NCBI GenBank assembly: GCA_029851415.1 | Contig: CM056743.1 | Location: forward strand, 79,750,186 to 79,814,185 | From: Eretmocerus hayati | Lineage: Eukaryota > Arthropoda > Insecta > Hymenoptera > Aphelinidae | DNA length: 64,000 bases | Reading direction: 5' to 3' | Part shown: in pieces, positions 23,164-33,041 of the stretch | Position numbering within the stretch: the stretch's first letter is position 1 | Layout of the letters: every line of letters begins with the position of its first letter | Position numbers and translations under genes: made by a program | The notes under the pieces: model-generated | The model's database searches: none | Told to the model about the DNA's origin: nothing | What the model saw: only the letters and a program-made list of their open reading frames with translations

Positions 23164-23808
23164 TTACATTCTCCTGGCCACGCTTATGGGTGTGCCTATG
23201 TATTTTCTTTCTTGTTCCTCCCATACCATCCTGAAAAGCTGCTCATTTCTCTCTGCGTAGATCAATTCTCCTACTCTTTCCACCTCAAATCCATTGCTGA
23301 TCATGCTTTCTATTGCCTGCCTCTTGCACCTTTCTTCCCATCTTTCTTCTGCACTCTTGAATTCTTCCACTATGAACTCTTTCTGTCCTGGTGTTTCCAT
23401 TGTTGCTTTTATTTTTTTTATAATGTCTGGGTTAACTGATTTCAGTACCCAGGCATTATTCCTTTGTACGGCTCCCTTCTTTGCCAGGCTTTCTAGCCAC
23501 CATTCTTCTCTGTCTGTATAACTGTCAATCTTTTCACTTATCCATTGCTCCACTCTCTTTCCTCTATATGCTACCCCTTTCCTTATCACTGCTGCTGTTA
23601 TCTCTTGGCTCCTTTGTGTTTCTGCTTCGTTCTCATCTTCACTTGACACACTTTCGCTCCTACCTGTTGCATTTCCTAACCTCTCTGCCTCCATCTCATC
23701 CAGTCTTCTCTGCAATTCTCTATTGGCTTCCTGCATTCTGTTTAGGTTTTCTTCTACTCTTTGTCTTCTCCTTCTTTCCTCTTCTAGTTCTTCTCTATAA
23801 TTTTCCAT
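23164..23808 (-). CDS. LINE ORF3: unknown coiled-coil protein downstream of ORF2
   Basis: An ATG-initiated 214-residue frame lies inside the LINE boundaries between the ORF2 stop and the 3' end, in a different frame from ORF2. The N-terminus (about residues 1-45) is a strongly charged coiled coil (EEERRRRQRVEENLNRM). An acidic serine-rich linker follows (SESVSSEDENEAE), then a folded-looking C-terminal half with several Trp and aromatic residues (REEWWLESLAKKGAVQ, NPDIIKKIKA). I do not recognise a domain. Most LINEs have only one or two ORFs, so a third after the RT is unusual. It could be a captured host fragment, an accessory protein, or an expanded open 3' region. Expression is unproven. 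Confidence 0.65.
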   Translation of the reverse strand: MENYREELEEERRRRQRVEENLNRMQEANRELQRRLDEMEAERLGNATGRSESVSSEDENEAETQRSQEITAAVIRKGVAYRGKRVEQWISEKIDSYTDREEWWLESLAKKGAVQRNNAWVLKSVNPDIIKKIKATMETPGQKEFIVEEFKSAEERWEERCKRQAIESMISNGFEVERVGELIYAERNEQLFRMVWEEQERKYIGTPISVARRM

Positions 23809-23972
23809 CTTTGCAGCAGTTTATTCACTTGCTTTCTGGTGTGGGCTCTATTCTGTGCTTCGTCCACGTGCGGCGGTGCGCTTCTGCTGTACCTCCGCGT
23901 GCTGCTTCCCGTTCCTGTTTCAGCGTTCCTGTTCTTGTTCCTATTCCTCGTTCCTGCTTTTTCGGTCTTCTG

Positions 23973-26900
23973 CTATTTGTTTTCCACCTGTCTCTCGGCT
24001 CTTTTTCTTTTCCATTCGATTTCTTTTAGCCATCCTATTTTCCTCCAGTCCCCTTTTAGGGTTTCCATCCAGCAATTTCCTTTTTTGGTTATCTCACATT
24101 CTTCAAAGACATGTCTCATGGTTTCTCTCTCTTTTTTACATAGCCTACATTTTTTGTACTCATCGTCTTTCCAATATTCGTTCCCTCTTGCCTCGTTTCC
24201 TAGTCTGAATCTAGCGATGGTGCTGAGATTGTTCTTGATAGCACTTGTGGTGGAGTGGGCGTAGCCAATGGTTCTGTCATCTATCAACCACTCTTTCAAT
24301 TCCTCGCAATACTTGGAGTTTCTCACCTTATTTATTGCTATTTGTTTATCCTGGTCCTTTTTGCTTTGTTCTACTATTCTATATCTCTCTTTTCTGTCTT
24401 CTATCCTTGTTTCTAACTCCTCCTCTGCCCAGCCTTTGTCGTTGAACCATTTCCTCCTTGTGTCCTCTAGCTTTTTGTCAGCCTTTCCTTCTCTTAGTTC
24501 TCTCCAGAGTTCTTTCCTTATGCTTCCTTCCGTGGCCTCTTCTAATTTTTCTTCATATTTCAGGCACCTGGTTCCTGTCTTCACTGCCAACTTGTTCCTG
24601 CCTACTTCATTCAATATGAGGTAGTTTGGTGTGTGCCTCTGTAGCTTCAGTACCCATTTAATGTATCTTGTCTGAACATTTTCAATCTCCTTCCATTCTT
24701 TCCAGCCCCAGATTTCCACTCCATATGACAGTATGCTCACTACCAGAGTATCCATCAGTTTCATCCTCTTATCCCATTCGTTTTTGAAAAGTCTCTCGCC
24801 CATGCTCCATACTTTCCCTAGTGCAGTGTTTGCTTTCTCTGAAATGTATCTGATGTGACTCTCATCTTCATTGTTTCTCTTCAGGATGTATCCTAAGTAT
24901 CTAAATTCTTTCACCTGTTCAATTTCTTTCCCCTCTAAAGTAAACTTGTACTTCTTTTGCCTGCCTTTTCCTTTTCTGCAAATCATAATCTTGGTTTTCT
25001 TCACATTGATCTCTAATCCTTTTTCTTTGACATATTTCCCTGCCTTTCTTAGAAGTTCTTTTAGCCCTTCCTCATTGTTTGCTATCAGGCATATGTCGTC
25101 TGCGTAGCTTATGCCCCATATTTTTAGTCTCTTTCCTAATCTGCTTCCGCCCTCTTGTACTCTTTCCATTCTCTCAAATAAATCTACTAGCCCTATGTTG
25201 AATAGTATAGGGCTCAATGGGCAGCCCTGTCTGACGCCTTCTGTGGTGTAGAACTCACCTATTACTTCTCCTTCAATTTCTATTTCGCATTTGGTTTCTT
25301 CATATATCTCTTCAATTCTTGTTCTTAATTGCTCGCTTACCTCTAGCCTCTGTAGATTCCTCCATATGCAGTCTCTCTTTATCCTGTCAAAGGCGCCTTT
25401 TAAGTCTATGAAGAGGAGGAAAGCCTTGCCCTTTTCTTTCTCGATTTCTTTTCCAATTAACCTCTTGAGGATGTATATTGCATCTATTGTGCCTCTTCCT
25501 TTTCTGAAACCCATCTGTTCGTCCCTTAGCTTGCCTCCGCTTTCCACCTCTTTTTCCAGTCTATTTCTGATTATCTCCGCGTATATTTTATAGGCTGTGT
25601 CCATCATGGTTAGTCCTCTGTGGTTTCCTGTCTCCTTTCTGTTTCCCTCTTTGTATATGGGAATTACCTTTCCTTTTTTCCACTCCTCTGGGAATTCTCC
25701 ATCCATCCATGCTTTGTTGAGGATTACTCTCAGTTCTTCTTTCGTTTCTTCTGAGGCATATATCCATGCCTCATTCTTTATTCCATCCGGTCCACCCGCT
25801 TTCTTCTTCTTCAGTTTCTTTATGGCCGCCTCCACTTCTTCTTTGGTTATCTCGTCTTTCCCTACCCATCTTCTTTTTCCTGTTGTTTGCGTCTTCTTCG
25901 GTTTTTCGTCTTGCCCTCTAAATTGTTCTTTGAAGTGAGCCATCCATTCTTCTTTTGAGATGTTCTTGTCTAGCCCCTCTCTCTTTTTCTTTTTCCGGTT
26001 TATCATCTTCCAGAATTTCTTCTCAGACTTGTCTTTCAGCATTTCTTCTATTTGCCTTTCACCCTCTTCTCTCTTCTTTTTCTCTATCAGCTTTCTATAC
26101 TCTCTTCTGCATGCATAGTAATCTCCCCCTCTTGCTTCATCCTCTTTTGCTTTCTGGAATAGCTCCAGTACCTCCTCTTTCTTCTTCCAGCATTCTTCAT
26201 CCCACCATGTTTGCGAGTCTGTGAATTTTTCTTCTATTTGTCTCACTGATGTCGATTGATTTATTCTGTTCTTTAGATCTGTCCACTCGCCTCTCCTTAT
26301 CCATTTCTCTTGCTCTTTTTTATACTTCTCTCTTGCTTCCTCGTCCCACATCTGTATAGTTCTGCTGGTTTTTGAGCTTTTTCCTACTCTTCCTCTAAGT
26401 GTGATCTCTAGAGGCAGGTGGTCAGATTTTGTTTTCTCTCCTACAACCATTTGCTCTATTTTTTCCATGCCCTCCATGTTAGCGATGGCATAGTCAATTA
26501 CCGTGTTTCCTCTCGCTCCTATGTATGTGTATTTCCCATCTTCGTCTCCATAGAGCCCTCCGTTAAGTATGATTAGTCCCAGATGTTCTAGCTTTTTCAG
26601 CATTTTTTGTCCTTCTGCGTTTTTTGTTTTGTCCTTAGATGTCCTCCTTCCTTCTGTTATTTCGCTGCCTCCCTCTTCCCCTGTCCTTGCATTCATATCT
26701 CCCAAAATCAGTATGTTTACTCCTGCCTGTTCTTCGGCTTGTTTTTCTATGCACCTCCAGTTGTCCTCTTTTTCCTTGTTCATATACGTCAGGATCATAT
26801 TCCATTTTTCATCCTTGATGTCTACCCTGCAGCTGAGTGTCTCATCGTTCAGATATTTTACTTCTGCTTTCAAGTCCTTCTTGGTGGCTAGTAGCATTCC

Positions 26901-27113
26901 TCCACTTGCCCTGCCTTTTTTATTCTGCCTCTTAGCTTCGATTGTGATTATATCGTATTCCCCTAGTCTGCTCCTTATACTTGCCTCCTCCTTTCCTTCC
27001 AACCATGTTTCTGATAGGAAGATGACCTCAAATTCTATCAAATATCCCCATGTTTTTTGGCTGATGTTTTTGGCGCCCGCTATGTTCCATGCTATTATCT
27101 TCATCTTTTTCAT
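23973..27113 (-). CDS. LINE ORF2: AP-type endonuclease and reverse transcriptase
   Basis: Counted from the ATG at 27113 the protein has 1046 residues; the frame extends 22 codons further without an ATG. An EEP/APE-type endonuclease comes first (IIAWNIAG near 6, SETW near 35, LGDMNART near 139, SDHLPLEI near 230). The RT follows: AGGPDGI, GFRKGRGTIDAI, FIDLKGAFD (catalytic D near 570), GVRQGCPLSP and SYADDICLIA (near 670). A CX2CX8HX4C knuckle lies near 989-1006. The known chemistry is target nicking and target-primed reverse transcription in the nucleus. All key motifs are present and uninterrupted, so the enzyme may be functional. ORF1 lies upstream and a further ORF begins 164 nt downstream. 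Confidence 0.93.
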   Translation of the reverse strand: MKKMKIIAWNIAGAKNISQKTWGYLIEFEVIFLSETWLEGKEEASIRSRLGEYDIITIEAKRQNKKGRASGGMLLATKKDLKAEVKYLNDETLSCRVDIKDEKWNMILTYMNKEKEDNWRCIEKQAEEQAGVNILILGDMNARTGEEGGSEITEGRRTSKDKTKNAEGQKMLKKLEHLGLIILNGGLYGDEDGKYTYIGARGNTVIDYAIANMEGMEKIEQMVVGEKTKSDHLPLEITLRGRVGKSSKTSRTIQMWDEEAREKYKKEQEKWIRRGEWTDLKNRINQSTSVRQIEEKFTDSQTWWDEECWKKKEEVLELFQKAKEDEARGGDYYACRREYRKLIEKKKREEGERQIEEMLKDKSEKKFWKMINRKKKKREGLDKNISKEEWMAHFKEQFRGQDEKPKKTQTTGKRRWVGKDEITKEEVEAAIKKLKKKKAGGPDGIKNEAWIYASEETKEELRVILNKAWMDGEFPEEWKKGKVIPIYKEGNRKETGNHRGLTMMDTAYKIYAEIIRNRLEKEVESGGKLRDEQMGFRKGRGTIDAIYILKRLIGKEIEKEKGKAFLLFIDLKGAFDRIKRDCIWRNLQRLEVSEQLRTRIEEIYEETKCEIEIEGEVIGEFYTTEGVRQGCPLSPILFNIGLVDLFERMERVQEGGSRLGKRLKIWGISYADDICLIANNEEGLKELLRKAGKYVKEKGLEINVKKTKIMICRKGKGRQKKYKFTLEGKEIEQVKEFRYLGYILKRNNEDESHIRYISEKANTALGKVWSMGERLFKNEWDKRMKLMDTLVVSILSYGVEIWGWKEWKEIENVQTRYIKWVLKLQRHTPNYLILNEVGRNKLAVKTGTRCLKYEEKLEEATEGSIRKELWRELREGKADKKLEDTRRKWFNDKGWAEEELETRIEDRKERYRIVEQSKKDQDKQIAINKVRNSKYCEELKEWLIDDRTIGYAHSTTSAIKNNLSTIARFRLGNEARGNEYWKDDEYKKCRLCKKERETMRHVFEECEITKKGNCWMETLKGDWRKIGWLKEIEWKRKRAERQVENK

Positions 27114-28152
27114 CTCTACTGTTTGTTTCCGCCCTCTTCCATTCCTTGCCTGTGTGAAAGGGTTTGTTATCCCTTTCACTCCATTTCCAAATTTGGCCTT
27201 CTATTATTGCAAAATTATCCCTCACTATCGTTTTCTTCCCTTTACTTGTCTGTTCCTTGGCAAATCCTACTAGTTTCCTACTTATCTCTCTCTCTTGCCA
27301 AGTTAGGTCTTTCTCAATGAATATATCTGTTCCCTTCAGTTTGCTCTTATTTGTCATAATCTCTTCCCATTTTTCACTGTTCTCACATTCTATACCTATC
27401 ATCTCTTCTTTTGGGTTTCTTATTTTCCATGCTCTATTGACCTTGCAGATGACCTGCAATTGTTCTCCTAGCCATTGCTCTACACTCTCTTTTAATCTTG
27501 TTTGCTCCATCTTCTTGCCAATTATTATTAGGTTGTTTCTCCTAGCTCTTCTTTCGTTTTCTTCCAGCCTTCTTTTCAACTCTCTCCATTCTGGGTTAAC
27601 CTGTGCCTGTTGTACACCTGTGGGGGCTGTCCCACCTTCTTCTGGGAGGCATCCTTCTAGATGTTCTAACCTCTCTTCTATTTCTTTTTGGGTATCTCCT
27701 CTCTCTCTTTCCTTTATCTCTAAGTTTGTGATTCTTTTGTCTAGTTCTTCTGCCCTTCTATCATTTTCTGTTTTCAGTTCTTTTATCAGTGTGTCCATTC
27801 TACCCATCATCTTTCCTTCCATATTTTTCATATCCTCATGCATGCTACTTATGAGTTTTCTGAGCTCCTCCATGTCTTTCATATCCTTTTGTTGTTCCTC
27901 CTCTGAATGTTCCTGCTCTTTTTGTTCTTCTTCCTCTGGTGCTGTTTCCCTACCTGTGACAATCTTTACTATGAATTTCTTCCTTACAATTGAATCCGCC
28001 TTGTTTTCAGGTGACCTTTCTTGATCTTTTCTTTTTCCGCTCGTTTTCACTTGCATGTAACTTAGGATATCCCTGCTATTTGCCCCTAGGGATGCGACTC
28101 TTCTCCTTGGGAATTTTGGGCTACTTGTAGGGCTCGTATCCGTGCTGAACAT
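27028..28152 (-). CDS. LINE ORF1: coiled-coil RNA-binding protein
   Basis: The frame opens further upstream, but the first ATG is at 28152, giving 374 residues. A basic N-terminus is followed by an acidic stretch (EEEEQKEQEHSEEEQQ), then a long heptad-rich coiled coil at about residues 85-170. From about residue 190 comes ERRARRNNLIIIG, typical of the RRM-like domain of L1-type ORF1 proteins. Such proteins trimerise through the coil and coat the element's RNA; that role is inferred from the family. No zinc knuckle is visible. The 3' end overlaps the start of ORF2 by about 85 bp in another frame. Confidence 0.85.
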   Translation of the reverse strand: MFSTDTSPTSSPKFPRRRVASLGANSRDILSYMQVKTSGKRKDQERSPENKADSIVRKKFIVKIVTGRETAPEEEEQKEQEHSEEEQQKDMKDMEELRKLISSMHEDMKNMEGKMMGRMDTLIKELKTENDRRAEELDKRITNLEIKERERGDTQKEIEERLEHLEGCLPEEGGTAPTGVQQAQVNPEWRELKRRLEENERRARRNNLIIIGKKMEQTRLKESVEQWLGEQLQVICKVNRAWKIRNPKEEMIGIECENSEKWEEIMTNKSKLKGTDIFIEKDLTWQEREISRKLVGFAKEQTSKGKKTIVRDNFAIIEGQIWKWSERDNKPFHTGKEWKRAETNSRDEKDEDNSMEHSGRQKHQPKNMGIFDRI

Positions 28153-28377
28153 TCCCTCGTGCCACCTTTTTCGCCCCGCCACGTGCCTTCTTAACCTCAC
28201 TTTCCTGGTGTTCGGAGTATGTCTCGGATCCCTTTTCGCTTCTTGCTATTCCTTCTATTTGTTATTACTCAATCTGTTCTTTACGCTTTGTTGTTTCGAA
28301 AACTATCTTTCCTGCGTGTGACTCTAATTTTTATACCTTAGTTTTAGCTACTTTTATATCTCTGATTGCGTTACACG

Positions 28378-28408
28378 TCTATATGCCATAGCGGCCATTT
28401 TCAAACTC
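28378..28408 (-). promoter_or_regulatory. LINE 5' end with YY1/Pho-like site
   Basis: Within the first ~20 nt the minus strand reads GAAAATGGCCGC, close to the AAGATGGCGGC-type YY1 (fly Pho) site. Mammalian L1 also carries a YY1 site near its 5' end that sets the transcription start. This is a plausible internal promoter element. A very similar AAAATGGCCGCC lies at about 46757 in the candidate host promoter. Confidence 0.5.
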
Positions 28409-30397
28409 CCCATGAAAGGGCCATTTTAGGCCCTTTTTTAGCCTATTCTAGGAAAATCATAGCTCCGATGCAATTCAATATTTTTCAACGTACTTGGGCG
28501 CATTTTTCTCGTCAAGACTAGTACTTTAGAGAAAAAAATTGTCCAAGGCCACCTAGTGAGCCTGACGACTTCTGCCACTTATTTATTGAGAGCAAATTTT
28601 AGCGATTTTTGGGCTTGCTTCAAAGTGATGTAGCTCCCACTAGACATGTGATAATCGACTCTTACAAGTAGTCATTTTGAAGGTCTTGGAAATACCTACA
28701 ATTTGCCCACTTGTAAAAGTCAATCATCGCACTTTTTGTTGGAGCTACAGTCGATACAAGTTGAGCTATTTACGAAAAAGTCGAAAATTCAGGACTCGAT
28801 TCCAAAAATATATCTTAATTTTTTTTCACCAAACTTGTGCGAAAATGTTCTTTCAGACATCTACTTTTAGTGAAAAAAATTTGGCGGAGGTTATTTTTTT
28901 TTATTTTTTTTGCCGAGCGTTACAAAATGCCGCATTTCGTGGTTTTAGCAAAAACAGCATCTTTGACCACGGTCACATATGCTCCCATCTGGACTGATGT
29001 GCACCAATCTGTGTGAAAGTACTCCCCAAAGTACCCCCAAGTACGTGTAAGAAGTTGCGGGGACGAGCCTCCACCCAGGAGCGAGCTGTAGGTTCTATTT
29101 ACCGTGTCAAAAATAGGCATTATTTTGGCTATTCGAGCGTAAGCGACTGAGAGCATGATTTTACTCGTTCTGGCTCACAAATGAGAGAATGGGGTAGAAT
29201 GAGGATCCAAACATACTTTTCCGACTCAAAATGACCATCTAAACACAATTCCGAGGTCAGTTTAGCTCTAAAATGTCTTCTAGTGCCTCAACGGTGTCAG
29301 AACCCGTCGACAGAATCTAAGTTCTTAAGGGGTAGAGGGACGACTATTTAGAGCAAAACTGACCTCGGAATTGTGTTTAGATGGTCATTTTGAGTCGGAA
29401 AAGCATGTTTTGATCCTCATTCTACCCCATTATCCCATTTGTGAGCCAGAACGAGTAAAATCATGCTCTCAGTCGCTTACGCTCGAATAGCCAAAATAAT
29501 GCCTATTTTTGACACGGTAAATAGAACCTACAGCTCGCTTCTGGGTGGAGGCTCGTGCCCGCAACTTCTTACACGTACTTGGGGGTACTTTGGGGAGTAC
29601 TTTCACACAGATTGGTGCACATCAGTCCAGATGGGAGCATATGTGACCGTGGTCAAAGATGCTGTTTTTGCTAAAACCCCGAAATGCGGCATTTTGTAAC
29701 GCTCGGCAAAAAAAATAAAAAAAAAATAACCTCCGCCAAATTTTTTTTACTAAAAGTAGATGTCTGAAAGAACATTTTCGCACAAGTTTGGTGAAAAAAA
29801 ATTAAGATATATTTTTGGAATCGAGTCCTGAATTTTCGACTTTTTCGTAAATAGCTCAACTTGTATCGACTGTAGCTCCAACAAAAAGTGCGATAATTGA
29901 CTTTTACAAGTGGGCAAATTGTAGGTATTTCCAAGACCTTCAAAATGACTACTTGTAAGAGTCGATTATCACATGTCTAGTGGGAGCTACATCACTTTGA
30001 AGCAAGCCCAAAAATCGCTAAAATTTGCTCTCAATAAATAGGTGGCAGAAGTCGTCAGGCTCACTAGGTGGCCTTGGACAATTTTTTTCTCAAAAGTACT
30101 AGTCTTGACGAAAAAAATACGCCCAAGTACGTTGAAAAATATTGAATTGCGTCGGAGCTATGATTTTCCTAGAAAAGGCTAAAAAGGGCCTAAAATGGCC
30201 CTTTCATGGGCCCTGGGGTCCACAGGGGGGGCCGAAAAAATCTGAAAAAAATTTTTTCGTACTATTTCAACATAGTACTAATGGAAAAAAATTTTTGCGG
30301 ATTTTTCCCAGACCCCCCTGGTGACGGTTTTGTCCAGCTTGCTCCAGAATCACTCATATACATACACATATATATATATTGGTTCATTTATTTGCAG

Positions 30398-30537
30398 CAT
30401 TCATCGGTGGCAAGGCGCTCGGCGAGCAGCTCACCATTAAGGCCGCGAAGGAGAATGACTCGGCTACTGGAGAAGTCAAAAAGTCTCAAACCTTGGGGCC
30501 AGCAGCGGTGAATGAAAATATGAAGCTAGTACAGTGA
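30398..30537 (+). CDS. Candidate terminal host exon
   Basis: A TTCATTTATTTGCAG acceptor-like sequence is followed by a GC-richer stretch that contrasts with its AT-rich surroundings. Read from 30400 it encodes 45 residues (starting FIGGKALGEQLTIKAAK) and ends in TGA at 30535-30537. An AATAAA follows at 30560. The composition is that of a normal soluble tail, unlike the alternative frame, which is Arg/Ser-rich. I do not recognise the protein, and no upstream exon is visible near it because transposons fill the preceding 25 kb. It could also be a retained fragment or a chance open frame. Confidence 0.4.
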
Positions 30538-30559
30538 GGTAATATTAACTTGAATATTG

Positions 30560-30565
30560 AATAAA
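30560..30565 (+). terminator. Possible poly(A) signal of the candidate exon
   Basis: AATAAA lies 23 nt after the candidate stop codon, in AT-rich sequence. Confidence 0.3.
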
Positions 30566-30569
30566 ATTT

Positions 30570-31841
30570 TAAGCTAATTGGAAATTCGAAGAGTTTGACT
30601 GAAATATTAGAGATTAAATATCATGATCTTGTGAATAGATGTGTAGTTAGAAATATAGAATTGTATGACACAACTATATCAAATTCCAAAATGTTGTACT
30701 AGAATGAATCTGAAATGCTAATAAAAATCCTAAGGTACGGGGAATTCACCCGTCCCTACCCCCTCGTGTCAATTCATTTTATAAATATAAGATTCAGGTA
30801 TTAATACAGGGAAACATTGGGTGAATGAAGATCATAGATTTTCTCATCAGGTTTCGAAGTTTTTTATTTTTTCAATCATAATTACAACCAATTTGCAGTT
30901 GGATATCATGTTCTCATTCCATTCTCAAAAGACCACGACGATAGGACAGTTAGATTAAAGAGTTGATAGTTCTCCAATTCATTACCAAATTTGCTCCAAT
31001 TTGAATTCATAAAATGACGTGACATATACATACGAAGAATCCAATACTTGACAATTGCCTGCGGAAGGGTGCCTCATAAGAGTGTTGAGGTATTGCCAAG
31101 TACTAGATGTTCTTATTAGCTGACAGACGGATCCCAATATAGAATTCCAGCCCAATAGAATCCCTGTAATCCTGAGTCATTCTACACACATCCTTTGAAG
31201 GTTCCCTGTTGGCAATGGCTCATCCATAGGATTATATATGCTATTGTAAGCTTGAAATCATGGGCTACGAACAGACATACTCAGACTGTTTTAAGAAATC
31301 AGAATGTTTCATTAAAAGTAGCTGGAATACTTATCTCAATTCAATTTTTGAATATTCCCCAAAAATTTCTCTTCAAATCATATAACATGATGATACTACA
31401 TAAAGTATAGATATATATCACCCCAATATATATACAAAAATACTCAAACGCATACAAAACACACCACATACCCGAGTTCTTACTCATACTACACTTGACA
31501 CACATTCACATAAATACACGTTCGGAAGCGTAAAAAACGATACCGTTAGGTAATTTTCGTTGAGGCCCTGAGCGCAAGAGTGACTAACTCCACTGTGTAC
31601 GGCCGAACACGGAAATAACCAAATGACGGAATCGTGACCATACACAAAATCATAAAATACACACGCACACACGTTTACACACCCACACACAAACACTCAT
31701 ACCCTCGAGCCGGCCCCAGCATGCAGGTCAATATATGTATATGTATTGATGCGGTAAGTTTTCGTGCATGGACTGCCTCATATAAAGGATTCACACTCAC
31801 ACACTTACACAACACATAAATCAACATAATTAAGCCACGAG

Positions 31842-31899
<58 letters not shown>

Positions 31900-32156
31900 C
31901 ATAAGAAAAAATCGCAATCGAAAATCAGAACTGCCAACTTGACGTACACATAACTTTTCATCACATATATATTCTATAGAGACATATATATATATATATA
32001 TATATATACTTCACGTCAAGTTGGCAGCACTGATTCTCGAACGCGACTTTAGGTTGGCAGCCCTGCTCGGGGGATCCGGACGGACAGGAATTCGCACGTG
32101 GCTTAATTATGTTATAATTATAATAATAATAATTATAATATAGTTTGAATAGCATT
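30570..32156. other. Unassigned AT-rich sequence with (TA)n tracts
   Basis: I see no gene. A pure (AT)n run occupies 31844-31894 and a shorter one about 31984-32008. AACTGCCAACTTGACGT near 31930 recurs inverted near 32012 (ACGTCAAGTTGGCAG), so a ~110 bp MITE-like hairpin may lie around the second TA run. Confidence 0.6.
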
Positions 32157-32446
32157 CGAGATGTCCGCCGACTTCAGCACCAACTTCCACGTGTATAAGT
32201 AGTATGAGTGGTCGTCGATGCTCCAAGCTCTTATACCCCTAGTATTTATAGCACCAACATCAATATAGGTATACTTATACAGTACCTTCCAAAATTAATG
32301 GATCATGCATGGTCTCACTGAATCCATGATAACTCCGAATCCCTCCATCGTATGAAAATTTTGAAGAAAGGATCTTGGAGATCACAAGAAAATCTATCGA
32401 CTCATGTGTTTCAAATATTTTTCAAGTGCTTTTTGAGTGCCCGTAG

Positions 32447-32853
32447 TGTTGAGTATGTGTCTTTTCTTAACAACAATGATCCAAAAGTGACATCCCATGT
32501 GTGCATGTAGCATGACAGAATGTCTTCTGCTCTCTACTCAAAGTCGGTATGAATGGTCAGCAAAGTTATCGTCCCAACCTAATCACCGGCAGCATGACCG
32601 GCTGTATGCATGTGTGTATGCAGTGCTGCCTAACTTCGGGCTGCACAGTACCGGACGCTGCCCCTCGCGCGTGTCTGGTAGTTAGTCGTTCTGAGACAGT
32701 CGCCTAGTGCTGTCTACGTAGAACTTGCCGTTAAGCTCTTCTGTAACTCTTTTGTACTTTATCAGTTTGACCAAATAAACGATTCCAATCAAGAGTACCT
32801 CTAATCGAGATTCTCCATAATTCCTCTCACTCTCCACGGTGCTCGTAATAACA
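32447..32853 (+). repeat. 5' LTR of copia
   Basis: TGTTGAGT...AATAACA, 407 bp. It contains AATAAA at 32774, a likely poly(A) signal when present as the 3' copy. Confidence 0.96.
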
Positions 32854-32867
32854 GGTTATGGGCCCAG
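32854..32867 (+). promoter_or_regulatory. Copia primer binding site (half tRNA-iMet)
   Basis: GGTTATGGGCCCAG directly follows the LTR and is complementary to the anticodon arm of initiator tRNA-Met, not to the tRNA 3' end. Insect copia elements are known to prime from the cleaved 5' half of this tRNA. Confidence 0.85.
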
Positions 32868-33041
32868 ACACCGGCTCCGAGTGAGAGTGAACTATCGCGA
32901 ATCGGTACTCTGTGAATTCGTGTCCGCGCGAGTTCGAACCTGCAACCGGCAAGATCGTGAGTCATACATCGGCAGTGGTTTCGAGACGGATCTCTACCGC
33001 GTGGTGCATGTGGTTTCTCTTTCGTGCGAGTTAGGTACGAA

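Larger units (their letters stand above)
22865..28408 (-). mobile_element. Full-length APE-type non-LTR retrotransposon (LINE), three ORFs
   Basis: An 18 bp target duplication, CCCATGAAAGGGCCATTT, lies at 22847-22864 and 28409-28426 and defines both ends exactly. The 5.5 kb minus-strand element has a 5' end GAGTTTGAAAATGGCCGC, ORF1, an overlapping ORF2 (endonuclease plus RT), a third ORF, and a ~300 bp 3' region ending AATAAACGAATAATA with no long poly(A). The 5' end is intact and the ORFs are open, so the copy looks recent. The endonuclease, RT and terminal CCHC knuckle suit jockey/R1/I-type groups; I cannot place the clade by eye. Confidence 0.93.
22701..30356. mobile_element. F4: ~2.1 kb near-perfect palindromic foldback hosting a LINE
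   Basis: The ends TGAGTGATTCTGGAGCAAGC occur inverted at both sides, with TA outside each (22699-22700 and 30357-30358). The arms are about 1.03 kb each: 22701-22864 plus 28427-29300, and 29330-30356. They meet in a short centre near 29290-29330. Frames in the arms (28677-28997 and 29671-29943; 28920-29156 and 29463-29699) are mirror images and not genes. High arm identity suggests a young or gene-converting palindrome. Confidence 0.87.

Noticed and set aside
23056..28024. Many plus-strand frames across the LINE (up to 286 codons)
   Set aside because: They are antisense to ORF1, ORF2 and ORF3, and their Ser/Phe/Leu-rich composition mirrors Lys/Glu codons.
28677..29943. Four mirrored frames of 78-106 codons in F4
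   Set aside because: Identical frames occur in both palindrome arms on opposite strands. They have no domain and arise from the inverted duplication.
30206..30511. 101-codon frame across the end of F4 into the candidate exon
   Set aside because: It starts inside the palindrome arm and reads the exon in an Arg/Ser-rich frame. The alternative frame with stop at 30535 is more protein-like.
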